In this document: in pieces, positions 1 through 8,313 of the stretch
How the letters are laid out: each line of letters opens with the position of its first letter
Numbering within the stretch: position 1 is the first letter of the stretch
NCBI GenBank assembly: GCA_965250225.1
Contig: CBDFNQ010000035.1
Span: 1 to 64,000, forward strand
DNA length: 64,000 bases
Direction: 5' to 3'
Origin: CBDEUK01 sp965250225
GTDB taxonomy: Bacteria; Pseudomonadota; Gammaproteobacteria; Eutrophobiales; Eutrophobiaceae
The notes under the pieces: generated by a model
What the model saw: the letters and a program-made list of their open reading frames with translations, nothing else
What the model was told of the DNA's origin: nothing
Database searches by the model: none
Translations under genes and position numbers: made by a program

Positions 1-210
1 GGCGCCGCCCAATCTGCACTATGTTAAATGGCCGCAAAGACTGTCCGGTGTGCTTTGCACGATTAACTGCATGACTTCCCGCCCGCCCTGCGTCAGGCTA
101 CGCGGGGTCGCACTTCGCTTCGCTCCGTTGCTTCTTTCCCGCTCGCCTGTCGCCCCTTTAGCAGCTAAAATAAGAAATATTGATGTGTTTATAACTACGA
201 GGATTTAATT
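1..210. other. GC-rich leader without a gene
   Basis: No convincing coding frame is visible. The stretch around 60-160 is clearly richer in G and C than the rest of the window and contains a short stem (CCCTGCGT pairing with ACGCGGGG). It ends in an AT-rich segment just before hicB that may hold its promoter. The change in base composition fits the edge of a mobile or Rhs-type accessory segment, but nothing here identifies an element. Confidence 0.4.
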
Positions 211-417
211 ATGAGACAAGTTGTTGTTCATCCAGGAGAAGATAATTACTGGGTTGCTGAGTGTCCCAGTCTGCCAGGCTGTATCAGCCAGGGGAAAGAC
301 CGGGAAAATGCCCTAAATAATATTAAAGAAGCCATTGAGGGTTATATCGCTGCGCTTGAAGAAGATGGCTTGTCCATTCCAGAAGATCACTTCGATACGA
401 TGCTTGTTGCCTTGTGA
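211..417 (+). CDS. hicB: HicB-family antitoxin
   Basis: A 68-residue protein that looks like the antitoxin half of a HicAB toxin-antitoxin module. The N-terminus has the partial RNase H-like HicB fold, with the typical sequence WVAECPSLPGCISQG followed by an amphipathic helix (ALNNIKEAIEGYIAALEEDG). HicB normally neutralises the HicA mRNA interferase by direct binding. It is the short HicB form, without an obvious C-terminal DNA-binding domain, so autoregulation may need another factor. Its TGA overlaps the GTG start of hicA by 4 nt, which implies translational coupling. The order is antitoxin first. Confidence 0.88.
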   Translation: MRQVVVHPGEDNYWVAECPSLPGCISQGKDRENALNNIKEAIEGYIAALEEDGLSIPEDHFDTMLVAL

Positions 418-635
418 GCAAACTCCCCCGACTCTCAGGAAGAGCGTGTGTTGATGCCTTATCAAAAATTGGTTTTTATAAAAAACGGCAACAAGGTAGT
501 CACATCATTTTGCGTCGTGATGATCCCTTTGCGCAACTGGTTGTTCCTGAGCATAAGGAATTAGATCGTGGAACACTGCGTGCCATCATTCGACAAGCCA
601 ATCTCAGTGTGGATGAATTTAACGAGTTAATATGA
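414..635 (+). CDS. hicA: HicA-family mRNA interferase toxin
   Basis: A 73-residue YcfA/HicA-like toxin starting at GTG. It has the double-stranded-RNA-binding-like HicA fold signature: a basic N-terminus (LPRLSGRACVDALSKIGF), then QQGSHIILRR with the conserved Gly-Ser-His. That His is the catalytic residue of the family, which cleaves mRNA independently of ribosomes. The C-terminus (LDRGTLRAIIRQANLSVDEF) is also typical. It overlaps hicB upstream and its TGA overlaps the ATG of the Rhs-tip ORF downstream, so three ORFs form a continuous overlapping chain. Confidence 0.9.
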   Translation: MSKLPRLSGRACVDALSKIGFYKKRQQGSHIILRRDDPFAQLVVPEHKELDRGTLRAIIRQANLSVDEFNELI

Positions 636-1396
636 TGCCGATGTTAAGTCAAAAACCGCTTATAGAGCCAAATTTTTATGATCGGCCAAAATCCGCGATT
701 GAGCGAGCGGCAAGTCGTTGGGGCTTAAAAGAAAAACCGTCTCTACCTGTACGACTCGCGTCAGGTCAAACACTTCCCGGACAGTACTTTGATGAAGAGA
801 CTAATCTGCATTACAACTGGAACAGATATTATGATCCAACACTGGGAAGGTACATCACCTCTGATCCTATCGGACTTAGTGGAGGTGTGAATACGTACCT
901 CTATGCAAATGCGAATCCGATAATTTTTATAGACCAATATGGGCTGTACTGTTTATCTCCTGAACAAATAGCTGCTATTGCGGGCGGCATTGGTGGTGGT
1001 ATAGGCGGCGCTGTGACAGGGGGGATAACAGGGGCAGCAGCTGGGCCTGTAGGAGCGATTACTGGTGCAATAGGCTTCGGTATTGCTGGTGCAGGCTTAG
1101 GTTTCGGTGCTGGTGCAGTTGCGGGAGGAGTCGATAATCCGGTAGCGGGCGCTGTGGCAGGGGGCGCTATTGGTAGTGCGACAGGTGGTGTTCCAGGAAT
1201 GGTTGTAGGGGCTGCTGGTGGTGCAGTAGGAGTTAGTTTGGGTGGTGGCGCGATTGGTGGTGCAGCAGGTGGATCATTGGGTGGTATTGGTGGAATCGCT
1301 AGTGGTATTGGAGGAGCATTAGGTGGACTCACTGGGGCTATAGCTCAGCAAATTCTGACTCAGAATAATGATTGTGATGATGAATGTGGAGAATAA
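632..1396 (+). CDS. Orphan Rhs core C-terminal fragment with Gly/Ala-rich tip
   Basis: This 254-residue ORF carries only the last part of an Rhs/YD-repeat shell: GQYFDEETNLHYNWNRYYDPTL, then GRYITSDPIGLSGGVNTYLY and NANPIIFIDQYGLY, the classic end of the Rhs core. About 135 residues of Gly/Ala-rich, weakly hydrophobic repeats follow (residues ~110-240), ending in an acidic Cys-containing tail. Intact Rhs proteins exceed 1000 residues, so this is a displaced tip cassette. The glycine-zipper-like region suggests a membrane-active toxin end, which is inference. The first ~40 residues do not resemble Rhs, and the ATG overlap with hicA may be fortuitous. Confidence 0.7.
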   Translation: MMPMLSQKPLIEPNFYDRPKSAIERAASRWGLKEKPSLPVRLASGQTLPGQYFDEETNLHYNWNRYYDPTLGRYITSDPIGLSGGVNTYLYANANPIIFIDQYGLYCLSPEQIAAIAGGIGGGIGGAVTGGITGAAAGPVGAITGAIGFGIAGAGLGFGAGAVAGGVDNPVAGAVAGGAIGSATGGVPGMVVGAAGGAVGVSLGGGAIGGAAGGSLGGIGGIASGIGGALGGLTGAIAQQILTQNNDCDDECGE

Positions 1397-1398
1397 TT

Positions 1399-1731
1399 AT
1401 GTCCATCAGTGAACTTATACATAAACGAGCATATTGTTTAGTTTGTGGAGAGAAAATTCCACCAATCAGACGTTTGTCAATCTCAATTTTTACTAGTATT
1501 AAATGCCCTAGCTGTAATAGATATATGACTTTCAAAAAGTCTATATTCATATTACAAATGCTAATATTAATTTTAATCTACCCATCGCTCTCTTTGATTT
1601 TTGTAAAAAACTATTATTTTCTTGGTTCTCTTACTTTGATAGTTGTAATGATTATTTTATTCTTAGTCACATATACGGCTGAATATAAAATTGATTCGTA
1701 TAGTAAAGATATGTTTAAGGGGTCAAAGTGA
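1399..1731 (+). CDS. Small zinc-ribbon two-TM membrane protein, candidate immunity partner
   Basis: A 110-residue protein, taking the ATG at 1399 because GGAGA lies just upstream; a longer frame begins at 1384. It has two Cys pairs (CLVCGEKIPP and KCPSCNRY), which suggest a zinc ribbon at residues ~12-45, followed by two hydrophobic segments (ILQMLILILIYPSLSLIF and LGSLTLIVVMIILFLV). It starts 2 nt after the stop of the Rhs tip and is much more AT-rich. In Rhs systems the gene directly after the toxin tip usually encodes the cognate immunity protein, so that role is inferred from position only. Confidence 0.6.
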   Translation: MSISELIHKRAYCLVCGEKIPPIRRLSISIFTSIKCPSCNRYMTFKKSIFILQMLILILIYPSLSLIFVKNYYFLGSLTLIVVMIILFLVTYTAEYKIDSYSKDMFKGSK

Positions 1732-1776
1732 AGCTCCCCTGTTATTCCCTTATTTTGAGAAATCATAGCAGAGGTA

Positions 1777-1813
1777 GGAAGAGGTAGGGGACACAGGAAG
1801 AGGTAGGGGACAC
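1777..1813. repeat. Tandem direct repeat containing GGGGACAC
   Basis: Two copies of an 18-nt unit (GGAAGAGGTAGGGGACAC) lie side by side at 1777-1794 and 1796-1813. A shorter third copy (GATAGGGGACACTGAG) occurs at 2039-2054. From memory, similar AGGGGACA motifs flank REP-associated tyrosine transposases in gammaproteobacteria, but no transposase is present here. The copies mark the ends of two truncated genes. Confidence 0.75.
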
Positions 1814-1929
1814 TGATGACTTAATGACTTAAAAGATAACCGACAAAAACAAACAGGGCAGTTTTATTTGTTTTTGAATTGAATTAGTAGTATTCCAAAA
1901 CGGAGAGTATTTAGGGGAGTAATAAAACA

Positions 1930-2043
1930 ATGGCGGTTCATTCAATCGAAGAACTCCAGGTGTCAAATTTATTGTTAGACGTTGAAAACCCACGCCACGA
2001 CGTTCTTAAAAACCAACGTGAAGCCCTGAAAGTAGTGAGATAG
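1930..2043 (+). pseudogene. Truncated N-terminus of a ParB-like protein
   Basis: A 37-codon ORF with GGGGAG upstream. Its sequence (IEELQVSNLLLDVENPRHD followed by VLKNQREAL) looks like the start of ParB/Srx-like nuclease-domain proteins. The reading frame ends in a TAG that is the first triplet of the TAGGGGACAC repeat copy at 2041, so the rest of the gene was lost at that junction. The assignment rests on a short motif and is tentative. Confidence 0.45.
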
Positions 2044-2507
2044 GGGACACTGAGGAATAAAAGGTGCCGGAGTGATTTAATTTTAACCCATACAGCAGAA
2101 TTACCCATATTCGACTTAAATGGGGTTCGGTGAATCTTTTTGGAGCCACCACCGACAGTGATATTCAGGCCATGAAGTACCATAGGCGTAGATAAATGCA
2201 CGTCCAGGCCGTAGACAAGTAGTATATTTTTCAGTCGTCCCAATAGCTGATTGGCAATTTCTCCTAACCAATCATCAATCATCTCGGGATTTAGTGTCTC
2301 GCCATAATAAGATTCGTGAATTAAATTTTCTGCTGCTGCGAAGCCTAAGGAACCCTTAATGTCTTTTCCTGAGAAGCCGATGATCGCAATCATATTAAAG
2401 TTATTTTCATTATTTTGATCTTCTTCGATTTTAATATCGTAGCGTTCAAACAAGGCCTGTGTCATAGAAGTTACTTCTTCTTTAAGAATGGTATCAATTG
2501 TTTTCAT
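1938..2507 (-). CDS. CheX-like chemotaxis phosphatase domain protein, C-terminus replaced
   Basis: The first ~140 residues resemble CheX/CheC phosphatases. They include IIGFSGKDIKGSLGFAA and an ExxN catalytic-type motif (EIAN, in DDWLGEIANQLLGRLKN), then a second strand region (STPMVLHGLNITVGGG). Such proteins dephosphorylate CheY or related receivers. The start is supported by AGGAG upstream on the minus strand. The last ~50 residues run through the GGGGACAC repeat (minus strand AGTGTCCCCT) and antisense through the ParB-like fragment, so the native C-terminus is missing or altered. There is no receiver partner nearby except a LytTR-like remnant. Confidence 0.55.
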   Translation of the reverse strand: MKTIDTILKEEVTSMTQALFERYDIKIEEDQNNENNFNMIAIIGFSGKDIKGSLGFAAAENLIHESYYGETLNPEMIDDWLGEIANQLLGRLKNILLVYGLDVHLSTPMVLHGLNITVGGGSKKIHRTPFKSNMGNSAVWVKIKSLRHLLFLSVPYLTTFRASRWFLRTSWRGFSTSNNKFDTWSSSIE

Positions 2508-2571
2508 TTTTTAAATACTCCTGGACAAAATTTCTCTGCTGAATATTTCGTTATTAATATCCATTTCACCG

Positions 2572-2733
2572 TTGCATTACATAATCGGAAGATTGCGATA
2601 TAACTTTAATTATTCTGAAACATTTGAGGGAGTAGATGACTACGGTACAATAGTTTTAAAAAATGAAGTAAATCCAGCTGTGCCTGTTAGTCGAAGCAAG
2701 GTGGCAGAATTAAGGAAAACCCTAGGTATCTGA
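2572..2733 (+). pseudogene. C-terminal remnant of a LytTR-type response regulator
   Basis: An open stretch without its own start codon encodes about 53 residues. It ends in IVLKNEVNPAVPVSRSKVA and ELRKTLGI. The tail PVSRSKVAELRKTL matches the end of LytTR DNA-binding domains, where the line usually reads G-x-x-I/V-P-V-S-R. The recognition part upstream is degraded. It lies next to the CheX-like gene, so the two may be leftovers of one signalling locus. Identification rests on one motif. Confidence 0.35.
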
Positions 2734-3072
2734 CAATATTAATTATTGTTTCAATTTTCTGATGTAAAAGACAGTCAATCTACAATGTAGCACTAATTAT
2801 TTAAGTATAATGTAGTTGTTCTGCATCAAATATTTTTATTCTCTGTAATTCACGTCAAATTTTCCAAGTTTGATGCAAAAATGTCCTTTGTTCGTGAAAA
2901 TTAGCCACCATTCGTGTATTTCATGCGAAATACAATTCAACTAAATTATATTCTTCGTCTCCTAAAAAATCTGATGCAATTAATTCACAAAAATTAGGAC
3001 AAGAAAATTTGCATAAATAATCTTTAAACACAAATTTAATTATTAACTTCTTAAACTTAACGGAGGCGGCTG
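2734..3072. other. AT-rich upstream region of the formate dehydrogenase operon
   Basis: There is no gene. The segment is strongly AT-rich and contains several short dyads, for example TCAAATTTTCCAAGTTTGA near 2850-2875 and ATTCGTGTATTTCATGCGAA near 2913-2932. Their spacing and partial symmetry would suit a LysR-type or similar activator site. The operon's ribosome site GGAGG lies at 3061-3065. No promoter boxes stand out clearly enough to place. Confidence 0.4.
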
Positions 3073-4812
3073 ATGAGCGATCTAATAAGTGAGGAAAAAG
3101 TATTTCCTATTTCTAATGCTAAGGGGAAAGGTTACGTGCACCCTGGCAAAGGACGTCAAAAGGGACGATATCGTGCCAGAGGACGTATTGTTGAACCGAA
3201 ATTCCTCGATGAAATCAAAGATATCCTTGGTGATAAGCCACGTGATCGTTACCACTTGATAGACTACTTGCATCTATTGCAGGACAATTATGGTTATTTA
3301 ACGACGCAGCATTTAACAGCACTTGCAGGCGAGATGGAATTGTCACTCGCACAGGTGCATGAAGTTGCCAGCTTCTATTCTCAATTTATTTTAGTGAAAG
3401 ACGGTGAAGAAGCACCGCCTTCTGTGGTTGTGCGTGTCTGCGACAGTTTGTCCTGCGAATTAGATAACTCGGAACAACTACTTGAAGATTGCAAAAATGA
3501 ATTTGGCTCAGACGCGTTAGTCATCAGTGCTCCCTGTATGGGACGTTGTGAATGCGCACCGGTAGCTTCCGTCAATAAACATCATGTCGAGAATGCTTCA
3601 GTCGACACCATTGAAAAAGCAATAAAAGCAAAGGACTTCGAACCTGCGATTCCTCCGTACAAGGATTTTGATGACTATGTAACAGACGGTGGTTATAAAC
3701 TACTTGAGTCCTGTCTGAATGATGAATCGGATCGAGAGAAGATCATTGAAACCCTATCTGATGCAAAACTACGTGGCCTTGGCGGTGCGGGTTATCCGGC
3801 TGGTCGCAAATGGGCTTCCGTTCTGAAATTACCCAAACCAAAAATTATTGCCATCAATTTCGATGAAAGCGAAATGGGGACCTTTAAAGATCGCTATTTC
3901 GTAGAACAGGATCCACATCGGATGTTGGAAGGCATTTTAGTTGCCGCCTGGACTTGTGAGACTTATCAGGCATACATCTATCTACGTGACGAATATCATC
4001 ATATTCGTGAAATCCTTGAGGCAGAAATTGCAAAACTGGATGCGGCTGGACTCACCGAACATTGTCGACTATTCATGTCTCGGGGAGCTGGTGCTTATGT
4101 TTGTGGTGAACGTTCAGCGATGTTGGAATCCATTGAAGGCAAACGTGGTTATCCTCGTCTTAAAGATCCACGTACCACTGTGGTGGGATTATTCGGCATA
4201 CCAACACTCATTAATAATGCAGAAACATTATTCTGGGTCAGGGATATTGTCGAGAAAGGTGCAGACTGGTTTTCAAATCAGGGCACCAATGGTCGTCCTT
4301 GTCCACGTGCCTTTTCAGTTTCTGGGCGTGTGAATAACCCAGGTGTAAAACTTGCCCCAGCCGGGATCACCATGCAGCAACTGATCGATGAACATTGCGG
4401 TGGAATGCAGGGTGATCACAATTTCAAGGGCTATTGCCTTGGTGGATCGACAGGTGGCATCTTGCCCGCATCTATGGCTGACATACCTCTTGATTTCGAC
4501 ACCCTGGAAGAATACGGATGTTCTATTGGCTCAGCAGCCATCACCGTGTTTTCCGATCAAGATCCGATCCAAAAGATCGTACGTAATTTAATGTTGTTTT
4601 TTGAAGATGAATCCTGTGGTCAATGCACACCTTGTCGGGTTGGTACAGAGAAAGCCGTCAAGCTCATACAACAGGAAACATGGGACGAAACTCTTCTCAA
4701 TGATTTATGTGATGTTATGGAAGATGCCTCAATTTGTGGGCTAGGCCAGGCCGCGCCTGCACCGATTCGAACCGCGATGAAATATTTTCGTGATGAACTG
4801 TCATTGGGTTAA
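3073..4812 (+). CDS. fdhB: NAD-dependent formate dehydrogenase, beta subunit (NuoE-NuoF fusion)
   Basis: A 579-residue fusion that passes electrons from the formate-oxidising subunit to NAD+ in the cytoplasm. Residues ~40-180 form a NuoE-like thioredoxin-fold domain with the four [2Fe-2S] cysteines (CDSLSC and CMGRCEC). Residues ~190-490 are NuoF-like, with the FMN/NADH-binding motifs GLGGAGYPAGRKW and GAGAYVCGERSAMLESIEGK and an SLBB region. CGQCTPCRVGTEK at residue 515 binds a [4Fe-4S] cluster. Length and fusion match Fdh1B/FdsBG-type enzymes of methylotrophs. GGAGG precedes the ATG. It is the first gene of an operon with fdhA, 32 nt downstream. Confidence 0.92.
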   Translation: MSDLISEEKVFPISNAKGKGYVHPGKGRQKGRYRARGRIVEPKFLDEIKDILGDKPRDRYHLIDYLHLLQDNYGYLTTQHLTALAGEMELSLAQVHEVASFYSQFILVKDGEEAPPSVVVRVCDSLSCELDNSEQLLEDCKNEFGSDALVISAPCMGRCECAPVASVNKHHVENASVDTIEKAIKAKDFEPAIPPYKDFDDYVTDGGYKLLESCLNDESDREKIIETLSDAKLRGLGGAGYPAGRKWASVLKLPKPKIIAINFDESEMGTFKDRYFVEQDPHRMLEGILVAAWTCETYQAYIYLRDEYHHIREILEAEIAKLDAAGLTEHCRLFMSRGAGAYVCGERSAMLESIEGKRGYPRLKDPRTTVVGLFGIPTLINNAETLFWVRDIVEKGADWFSNQGTNGRPCPRAFSVSGRVNNPGVKLAPAGITMQQLIDEHCGGMQGDHNFKGYCLGGSTGGILPASMADIPLDFDTLEEYGCSIGSAAITVFSDQDPIQKIVRNLMLFFEDESCGQCTPCRVGTEKAVKLIQQETWDETLLNDLCDVMEDASICGLGQAAPAPIRTAMKYFRDELSLG

Positions 4813-4844
4813 ATCAACATTAAATATATTGAGAGGGTTCTATC

Positions 4845-7664
4845 ATGACTACGAGTGAAAAAATTTATCGAGATGATGTACATTTTACAATTGATGGTGT
4901 GGATGTAGTCGCATCACCTTATGAAACAATTTTGCAAGCAGCGAAACGCCTGGGTAAAGCAATCCCTAATTTATGTAATAAAGATAGTGCAGGTTATCGA
5001 CCTGATGGTAATTGTCGTTCCTGCATGATTGAAATCGAAGGTAGTGGCTTAGAAGTCTCCTGTCGTTGGAAACCTCAACCAGGGATGAAGGTGTTGACAG
5101 ATTCGCCTCGAGCGAGAAAAGCGCGTGAGTCAGTTTTAGAATTATTAGTCACGGATCAGCCGCCACGAGATCAAGCAAGAGATCCTGATTCCACGTTTTG
5201 GTATTGGGCAGAAAAAACGTGCGTGACCACGAGTCGTTATCCAAGACGTAAACTACCGAAAACAGATCGAAGTCATCCGGGTATTGCTGTGAATCTTGAT
5301 GCTTGTATCCATTGCAAACTTTGTATTGTCGGTTGTAGTGAAGTACAAGGTCACGATGTTATTGGTATGCATGGTCGTGGTATCCATTCCAAGATTGGTT
5401 TTGATTTTGATGATCCAATGGGTGACAGTACTTGCGTTGCCTGTGGTGAATGTGTACAAGCCTGTCCGACCGGTGCTTTGATGCCGGCGAATCAGCTCAA
5501 TGATGAACAGGTGTTGACAAATTTACCTGATAGGAAAGTCGATAGTGTGTGTCCGTATTGTGGTGTTGGTTGTCAGATCACCTATAACGTAAAAGATAAC
5601 AAGATACTTTATGTTGATGGACAGGATGGTCCTGCCAATCAAAATCGATTGTGCGTAAAAGGGCGTTTCGGTTTTGATTACGTCGGGCATCCTCATCGTT
5701 TAACTAAACCCATGATCCGCCGCGAAGACGCACCACCAAAAGATGCGGATCTTAAGATTGATCCTGCTAATCCCTTTACCCATTTTCGAGAAGCTAGTTG
5801 GGAAGAAGCGCTGGAAGTTGCTGCTGGTGGATTGAAACGCATACGCGATGAGGTCGGCAGTCAGGCATTGGCAGCTTTTGGATCGGCAAAATGCAGCAAT
5901 GAAGAAGCGTATCTCATCCAGAAACTGGTGCGGACGGGTTTTCATAATAACAATATTGATCATTGTACGCGGCTTTGTCATGCCTCTTCGGTAGCGGCAT
6001 TGTTGGAAGGTATCGGTTCCGGCGCAGTGACAGCACCCTTTACCGCGGTATTAGATGCCGATGTTGTGATTTGTATCGGTGCAAACCCGGTGGAAAACCA
6101 CCCGGTTGCCGCGACCTATTTTCGTAACGCTGCTGATTTCGGTGCGACCTTGATCGTGATGGATCCAAGGCGTAACGAACTGGCTCGGCATGCAACACAT
6201 TACTTACCATTCAAACCAGGCAGTGATGTGGCGTTATTAAATGGCATGTTATATACGATTGTTCGTGAGGAATTGTATAACAAACGTTATATCGAACAGT
6301 ACACCGAAGGTTTTGAAGGTTTTAAATTACATATTGAAGATTATTCACCCGAGAAGATGGCACCTGTTTGTGGTATCGATGCAGAAACCATTCGTACTGT
6401 TGCCAGAAAATACGCCACCGCACATCGTTCTATTATTCTCTGGGGTATGGGTATTTCACAATCTGTACACGGCACTAACAATGCGCGTTGTCTGATTGCG
6501 TTGGCGTTGGCAACAGGGCAGGTGGGACGACCCGGAACAGGTTTACATCCACTGCGTGGCCAAAACAATGTGCAGGGAACATCGGACTGTGGCCTGATAC
6601 CGTTTGTGTTTCCAGATTATCAGGCAGTTAATGATGATGCTTCACGCGCCAAGTTTGAAGAACTCTGGAAGACCGAGCTCGATCCGAACCCGGGTCTCAC
6701 CGTTGTTGAGATCACGCATGAGGTTCATGAAAATAGAATCAAGGGCATGTATATCATGGGTGAAAATCCGGCCATGTCGGATCCAAATATCCAGCATGTA
6801 CGTGAAGCATTTTCAAAACTCGATCATTTGGTAGTTCAGGAAATCTTTTTGACTGAAACGGCGGCATTTGCCGATGTGGTTTTACCGGCCACGGCATGGC
6901 CAGAAAAAGAAGGTACCGTTACCAACACCAATCGCCAGGTACAAATGGGACGTAAGGCACTTGATGCACCAGGAGAAGCACGTCCTGATTGGTGGGTCTT
7001 GCAAGAGATCGCTCGAGGATTGGGACTTGATTGGAATTATGACAGTCCGAAGGATGTATACAACGAAATGCGTCAGTGTATGCCCTCAATAGAAAACATT
7101 CCCTGGGAACGTTTGGATGCAGAACGCGTCGTTACCTACCCTTGTACAGGGGATGATGATCCAGGTCAGGATATCGTCTTTGAAAAAGGTTTCCCGACTG
7201 AAGACGGTCGTGGTTTGTTCGTGCCAGCGGTGATTACGCCTGAGGATGAAATGCCGGATGACGATTATCCGATGATACTTAGTACGGTTACTAGTTTGGA
7301 ACACTGGCACACGGGGGCGATGACACGCCGCTCGAATGTGTTAGATGATCTGGAACCTGAAGCCTATGCCATGCTTTCAAGTTTCGACATGCAACACCTT
7401 CAGCTTGAGCCGGGCGATATGGCACGCGTTACTACACGTCGAGGCTCGATTGAAATGAAGATCCGCGTTGATGCTAGAGTTCCTGAAGGTAGTATCTATA
7501 TGCCATTTTGTTGGACAGAAGCACCAGCAAACCTTCTCACTAGTGATGTCCTTGATCCGATTGGGAAAATACCAAGTTCCAAATTTTGTGGCGCACGCGT
7601 GGAAAAGGTAATGAGCGTAGCGCAGCCCGAGATGGATCAGCAGACCAGTCATGTCAGTGTGTAA
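4845..7664 (+). CDS. fdhA: NAD-dependent formate dehydrogenase, catalytic alpha subunit
   Basis: A 939-residue Mo/W-bis-pterin enzyme that oxidises formate to CO2. Order of parts: plant-type [2Fe-2S] domain (residues ~10-95; GNCRSCMIEIEG), NuoG-like cluster region, two [4Fe-4S] ferredoxin motifs (CIHCKLCIVGC and CVACGECVQACP), then a MopB domain opening with CPYCGVGCQ and its [4Fe-4S] site. The metal ligand is likely a Cys in DHCTRLCHASS. The C-terminal molydop-binding barrel is complete (LEHWHTGAMTRRSNVL). This layout is the soluble Fdh1A/FdsA type. It follows fdhB with AGAGGG before the ATG. It would finish C1 oxidation and produce NADH. Whether Mo or W is used cannot be told from the sequence. 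Confidence 0.92.
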   Translation: MTTSEKIYRDDVHFTIDGVDVVASPYETILQAAKRLGKAIPNLCNKDSAGYRPDGNCRSCMIEIEGSGLEVSCRWKPQPGMKVLTDSPRARKARESVLELLVTDQPPRDQARDPDSTFWYWAEKTCVTTSRYPRRKLPKTDRSHPGIAVNLDACIHCKLCIVGCSEVQGHDVIGMHGRGIHSKIGFDFDDPMGDSTCVACGECVQACPTGALMPANQLNDEQVLTNLPDRKVDSVCPYCGVGCQITYNVKDNKILYVDGQDGPANQNRLCVKGRFGFDYVGHPHRLTKPMIRREDAPPKDADLKIDPANPFTHFREASWEEALEVAAGGLKRIRDEVGSQALAAFGSAKCSNEEAYLIQKLVRTGFHNNNIDHCTRLCHASSVAALLEGIGSGAVTAPFTAVLDADVVICIGANPVENHPVAATYFRNAADFGATLIVMDPRRNELARHATHYLPFKPGSDVALLNGMLYTIVREELYNKRYIEQYTEGFEGFKLHIEDYSPEKMAPVCGIDAETIRTVARKYATAHRSIILWGMGISQSVHGTNNARCLIALALATGQVGRPGTGLHPLRGQNNVQGTSDCGLIPFVFPDYQAVNDDASRAKFEELWKTELDPNPGLTVVEITHEVHENRIKGMYIMGENPAMSDPNIQHVREAFSKLDHLVVQEIFLTETAAFADVVLPATAWPEKEGTVTNTNRQVQMGRKALDAPGEARPDWWVLQEIARGLGLDWNYDSPKDVYNEMRQCMPSIENIPWERLDAERVVTYPCTGDDDPGQDIVFEKGFPTEDGRGLFVPAVITPEDEMPDDDYPMILSTVTSLEHWHTGAMTRRSNVLDDLEPEAYAMLSSFDMQHLQLEPGDMARVTTRRGSIEMKIRVDARVPEGSIYMPFCWTEAPANLLTSDVLDPIGKIPSSKFCGARVEKVMSVAQPEMDQQTSHVSV

Positions 7665-7756
7665 TAAATAAACTTATCCCTCCCCCTCTTCTTCCGGGTC
7701 GCAGCACTGATTATTGGTTGCGGTCTGGAAGACTTTATTTTTCAGGAGATTATTTA

Positions 7757-8161
7757 ATGATGATTACCGTTCAACACATTATTGGCGATGTACAAAAGCC
7801 GTTACATACCATTGAACCAGAGGCTACTGTACAGGCAGCGATAACCATCATGGCGAGTGAAAAGATCAGTGCCATACCGGTCATCAAAAACGAAAAGTTA
7901 GTCGGCATTATTTCAGAAAGAGATTATGTGCGAAAAATTGCCTCACAAAAAATTCCAGCATGGTCTGTAATGATCCATGAAATTATGACTAAAGATGTCA
8001 TAACAGTTAAAAGCTATGACTTAATAGATTATTGCATGGCTCTGATGACTGAAAATCGGATTAGGCATTTACCTGTTATGGAGAATAAGCAACTGATAGC
8101 GATCATATCGATTACGGATGTGGTCAGACTATTAAAGTCTGAAATTAAGGTACTAATATAA
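7757..8161 (+). CDS. CBS-domain pair protein
   Basis: A 134-residue protein of two CBS motifs (residues ~7-60 and ~75-130) and nothing else. Recognisable pieces are VQAAITIMASEKISAIPV, VGIISERDYVRKIA, DVITV and NRIRHLPVMENKQLIAIISI. CBS pairs bind adenosyl ligands such as AMP, ATP or NAD(H) and regulate partners. The chosen start at 7757 has AGGAG 8 nt upstream; an open frame reaches back to 7586 but overlaps the end of fdhA. Its position directly after fdhA hints at an energy-state regulator of C1 oxidation. Its stop codon lies inside the arm of the palindrome at 8149-8237. Confidence 0.85.
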   Translation: MMITVQHIIGDVQKPLHTIEPEATVQAAITIMASEKISAIPVIKNEKLVGIISERDYVRKIASQKIPAWSVMIHEIMTKDVITVKSYDLIDYCMALMTENRIRHLPVMENKQLIAIISITDVVRLLKSEIKVLI

Positions 8162-8237
8162 TGAACCATCCCACCTGCTAGTCTGGCAACACAATATTGC
8201 CAGACTAGCAGGTGGGATGGTTCATTATATTAGTACC
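8149..8237. repeat. Perfect 41-bp inverted repeat with 7-nt loop
   Basis: Arms 8149-8189 and 8197-8237 are exact reverse complements over 41 bp, separated by the loop CACAATA. The left arm covers the last codons and stop of the CBS gene. The right arm is not followed by a run of T, so this is not a standard intrinsic terminator, although a transcript would fold into a very stable hairpin. Confidence 0.95.
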
Positions 8238-8313
8238 AAATTATGTTTTGATTTTTTAGTAGTGGATACTTATATTAAGTATAATTTAATAACTCAGTCA
8301 AAAATAAAGATTA

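Noticed and set aside
901..1332. Pro/Ala-rich 143-codon ORF on the minus strand
   Set aside because: It is the antisense of the Gly/Ala-rich Rhs tip; Gly codons read backwards as Pro and Ala. The plus-strand frame carries recognisable Rhs motifs.
2415..2603. 62-codon plus-strand ORF opposite the CheX-like gene
   Set aside because: It is antisense to the conserved CheX N-terminus and shows no protein-like features.
8149..8237. Ordinary Rho-independent terminator
   Set aside because: The stem is far longer than usual and no T-run follows the right arm.
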